From Butyrivibrio sp. (lineage in GTDB: Bacteria; Bacillota; Clostridia; Lachnospirales; Lachnospiraceae): a stretch of 64,000 nucleotides of DNA. The position numbers were made by a program, and so were the translations under genes. Numbering within the stretch: position 1 is the stretch's first letter; every line of letters starts with the position of its first letter. The notes beneath the pieces were generated by a model. That model was not told the DNA's origin and did no database searches. It saw only the letters and a program-made list of their open reading frames with translations. Positions 62,101-64,000 of this stretch are shown here, in pieces. Where the stretch lies: positions 1 to 64,000 of the forward strand of contig SVGB01000016.1 of NCBI GenBank assembly GCA_015056565.1, written 5' to 3'.

Positions 62101-64000
62101 TGCTTGAGAAAGACACAACTCTTACAGCAAAGTGGCGCAAGGTCGGAACAACACAGGTTAAATATGATGCATCACCTTATGGATCAGGAGAACCTGTAGA
62201 CAATTTCAAGTACGCAACAGATTCAACAGTTGTAGTAAATGTACCACCAACAACTGTTCAGGACGGATACACCTTTATCGGCTGGCAGATAGTTAATGGC
62301 GGCGAAAAGATATATTACCCCAACAACTCTTTTGAAATCGAGTCAGAGTTCATAAATGATAAGGGATTTGTGGTACTGACCGCAGTTTACCAGAAGACTG
62401 GAGCACCTACAGAAGAAGCGATCATAACTTATGATCCTAACGGCGGAACCGGAGCACCAACATCCTTTACTTATAAGAAGGGCGAGCCTTTCACAGCAAA
62501 GACAAACACAGATCTTGGATTTAGCCGCGACAAGTACACATTCCTTGGATGGGCAAAGAGCGCAGAGGCTAAAGAGCCTTGGATCAAGGCTGGCGAGACC
62601 ATAGCAGTAGATAATCTTCCGGATGCAGACGGCGACGGAACTCCGGACCTTCCAAATACTCTTTACGCAGTATGGCAGCAGGCAACAGGCAAGTACCGCG
62701 TTGAGTACTACAAGGGCAAGGTTACTGATCCTTTGGACAACGCGCATTTCATCATAGCTGAAGGCAAGTTCACAGCAAATGTCGGTGAAATGATCACAGT
62801 CAGCCAGGACAAGATAAATGAGAACTATCCAGGTGACGGGTACAAGGCAGGAAAACAGCTTGATCCTGTGCCTTACGAAATGCAGGAAGGCGATGCCAAC
62901 GTTATCTACGTTCTCTACGAGGCAGTACCTGTAGTAGTAACGATAGAAGGAACTCATGGAACATTTCCATATGATGGAGTAGAGCACAAGATCACTGGAT
63001 TTAAGGTAACAAAGATTGAAGGTGATACTTCTTACTCACCTGATTACGTAAAGTATAATGGAGACAGCCTTGATGCAAAGGCAACTCACGTTGACGACAA
63101 CGGCAAGGGAATTGGCTTTGATATTACAAAGTTCAAGGACGATAGCTCTTTTGACGACGACGCAGTTACATTCAAGCTCGGAGCAGTTACATACAACCAG
63201 GTAACAATCACTCCGGCAGAGCTTACGATTGAAACCCTTGGCGCAGAGAAAGAGTACGACGGAACTGCACTTACAGCAGGCGGATCCATCAAGGGATTTA
63301 AGGGAAGCGACAGCGCAACCTTCACCCTTACAGGAAGTCAGACAGCGGTTGGAGAGTCTGACAACACATACAGCATCGTGTGGGATAAGGCAAAAGAGTC
63401 TGACTACACTAAGAAGGAGACCATAGGAAAACTTAAAGTTACACATAACCAGTCAGAGATTGTAGTTACAACAACTGGCGGTGTATGGACCTACGATGGA
63501 AAAGAGCATGGCGCAACCGTAGAAGTAACTGGCATTCCAGAAGGATACGTGCTTGGCGTACATACTTCAAATGCTAAAGCAAAAGATGTAACGGATGCAG
63601 CAGTTGAAGCAAAATGCGACAACCTGGTGATCACCTACAATGGCGTGGATGTAACAAAAGATCTCAATATCAAATGCGAGAATGGCTCAATTGTTATCAA
63701 TCCGGCACCTTACACCATCGAGACCTACTCAGATGAGAAGGTATACGACGGAACAGCTCTCACAGCAGATGGCAAGATCGACCGCATTGTAGAAGGTGAG
63801 ACTGTAAACTTTGCTACAACAGGTAAGCAGATAGTTCCTGGTACAAGCGACAACACTTACTCACTTACATGGGGAACTGCAAAGGCTTCCAACTATACTT
63901 TGACTAAGGAGATCATAGGTAAGCTTGTTGTAAAAGAAACTGAGAATGACATCACTGTTATCACAACAGCAGGAACATTCACCTATGATGGAACCAAGAA
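59145..64000 (+). CDS. Giant repeat-rich surface protein (partial, runs off the window)
   Basis: The frame is open for at least 1618 codons to the window end. A signal peptide (about 1-34, ending VFAEE) is followed by an acidic Glu/Pro-rich region (about 35-145) with EEEIIPEEE repeats. Then come several InlB/Flg_new-type beta repeats, each ending like GYTFDGWY...LYAKW (about residues 500-600 and again to about 1180). The last part holds YDG modules (KEYDGTALTA, WTYDGKEHGA, KVYDGTALTA, FTYDGTK), typical of MBG-like stalk domains. It is an exported, probably wall-attached adhesin. The anchor is outside the window. GAGGAGGT precedes the ATG. Confidence 0.88.
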   Translation, partial: MLRKWNRFLSFLLAIALIATTFQSDLATIRVFAEEDIQLDEPSNEESEPAQEEEYSEPEESEPEYVEPSEDGSSEDAGEGGNEDAGQGGNEDGEDQEETPEEEIIPEEGEEIIPEEEIIPEEEIIPEEEEEKELPEVKEVTVTYKAELGGRVSNSKETIDINDKDAKFEGSTASAVNKYYQFTEWVDEDGNTVTTGETLVPSDIDEDTSFTARFMKLSDMPAQDFSGSAGGMDVAVSADEGIFPDGTYMVVTAISRSEAMNAAADALGSEVKNAVGVDISFYNADGESIEPANSKMVHVSLSLSNALEGDSFKVIHKDDGGNSDVVASASADGADFETGSFSIYIIADDDGYEGDTEEEKAECTYKFMVGDTLFNTQYIKAGEALADPGVPTLSTDEVFYGWFVGETKVEFGKEIESVEPESTVVATAKIQKTYYVTFWGLDNEVVQVKSVSVIGDEDAYVYTDGVTVEPKEATQAFKGWSPIKGSETPVEKVKADDDQNVYPVIVSAYWITFDGNSADGSASYTAPVYVEYNAVSKEPADPVREGYTFDGWYQNKGSGDGQTSGSEFVWGGKLTKNITLYAKWIANIKTKYVVNIWQQKVDDDRYAAESSRTYDFKQSFTLDGTTGETLTEANHVEPHKGKHDKGFSYSHFKFERVEGDGTVPCSTIRAKGDTIVNIYFDRNLIKKTFQIRKNNAWSTVAEFEGLYGQLFSKYGDQWPDKIGDKNYDWYTSYSSYGGYHGTGTHVTFLGTYLETETLYGFTESSGNLTINHYKQDINGNYNGANPTDSTKESGDKDWTFTNKYFGFTVKDYYEGKNYPESGWTNINVNDSYHYTKNMHIRYERNKYDLIFMNNFDGVSSQYSTVSGIYYETPLTGFGDNAPKAEDLPKHQGYEFAGWYADAAGTTAIDWNKTMPAANLVAYAKYTPIKVHVVLEANGGQLPTGVNADDYKPYHSIISKELLSQTTRTGHELVGWFEGSSAYGYPMLEKDTTLTAKWRKVGTTQVKYDASPYGSGEPVDNFKYATDSTVVVNVPPTTVQDGYTFIGWQIVNGGEKIYYPNNSFEIESEFINDKGFVVLTAVYQKTGAPTEEAIITYDPNGGTGAPTSFTYKKGEPFTAKTNTDLGFSRDKYTFLGWAKSAEAKEPWIKAGETIAVDNLPDADGDGTPDLPNTLYAVWQQATGKYRVEYYKGKVTDPLDNAHFIIAEGKFTANVGEMITVSQDKINENYPGDGYKAGKQLDPVPYEMQEGDANVIYVLYEAVPVVVTIEGTHGTFPYDGVEHKITGFKVTKIEGDTSYSPDYVKYNGDSLDAKATHVDDNGKGIGFDITKFKDDSSFDDDAVTFKLGAVTYNQVTITPAELTIETLGAEKEYDGTALTAGGSIKGFKGSDSATFTLTGSQTAVGESDNTYSIVWDKAKESDYTKKETIGKLKVTHNQSEIVVTTTGGVWTYDGKEHGATVEVTGIPEGYVLGVHTSNAKAKDVTDAAVEAKCDNLVITYNGVDVTKDLNIKCENGSIVINPAPYTIETYSDEKVYDGTALTADGKIDRIVEGETVNFATTGKQIVPGTSDNTYSLTWGTAKASNYTLTKEIIGKLVVKETENDITVITTAGTFTYDGTK

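Noticed and set aside
1..64000. tRNA or rRNA genes
   Set aside because: I saw no cloverleaf with a CCA-type end or rRNA-like sequence on either strand.

Overview
The window reads as a chromosomal segment of a low-to-mid-GC anaerobic Firmicute, most likely a Lachnospiraceae member of the Butyrivibrio/Pseudobutyrivibrio kind. The evidence is the protein style (type III glutamine synthetase, AsnB/GltB/GltD cluster, exported CbiK, meso-diaminopimelate dehydrogenase, YesM/YesN-type sensing), strong AGGAGG-type ribosome binding sites and anaerobic B12 synthesis. This is inference from protein character; no rRNA or other marker is present. Layout: 0-1.3 kb, a zinc-ribbon membrane protein and a membrane J-protein; 1.4-9.5 kb, a GGDEF protein divergent from a TRAP transporter (dctPQM), followed by a histidine kinase, an AraC-type response regulator and a second, membrane-anchored TRAP-type binding protein; 9.6-29.6 kb, a cobalamin-riboswitch-controlled operon holding nearly the whole anaerobic B12 pathway (cbiK, btuF-like, cbiP, cbiC, cbiD, cbiF, btuC-like, btuD-like, cbiG, cbiH, cbiJET, cbiA, cobT, cobU, cobS, cbiB, cobD); 29.8-34.6 kb, L-rhamnose catabolism (rhaB-rhaA-rhaD) with a divergent AraC regulator; 34.5-38.9 kb, a phosphoribosyltransferase-like protein, ddh, an O-acetylhomoserine sulfhydrylase and an iron-sulfur aldo/keto reductase; 39.0-55.1 kb, a nitrogen island (Amt-PII fusion, a type B esterase, asnB-glnN-gltB-gltD, purF); 55.2-58.5 kb, a structured RNA candidate, trxA, nadE and a NadR-like/PncB fusion that with nadE gives nicotinate-to-NAD salvage; 58.9-64 kb, a small protein and a giant surface protein that runs off the end. 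How the parts work together: the nitrogen island is the most interesting part. The amt and asnB genes, 2.4 kb apart and divergent, carry the same promoter with an upstream TTGTATACAA palindrome. Both carry the same leader, in which two hexaloop hairpins (loops AAGGGC and AAUGGA/AAUGGG, with A at position 1 and G at position 4) each overlap the 5' arm of an intrinsic terminator. That is the signature of antitermination by an ANTAR-domain protein. Between asnB and glnN sits a tandem pair of hairpins with an almost identical 13-nt loop and fully compensated stem changes. A second theme is two families of palindromic REP-like repeats (cores GACACGGGGACGGTTCTACTGTC-like and GGTGAGTCAGTGGGGACG-like). 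They recur at least nine times, abut stop codons, fill whole intergenic gaps, and in two cases (cbiD, gltD) are read through in frame as part of the protein.
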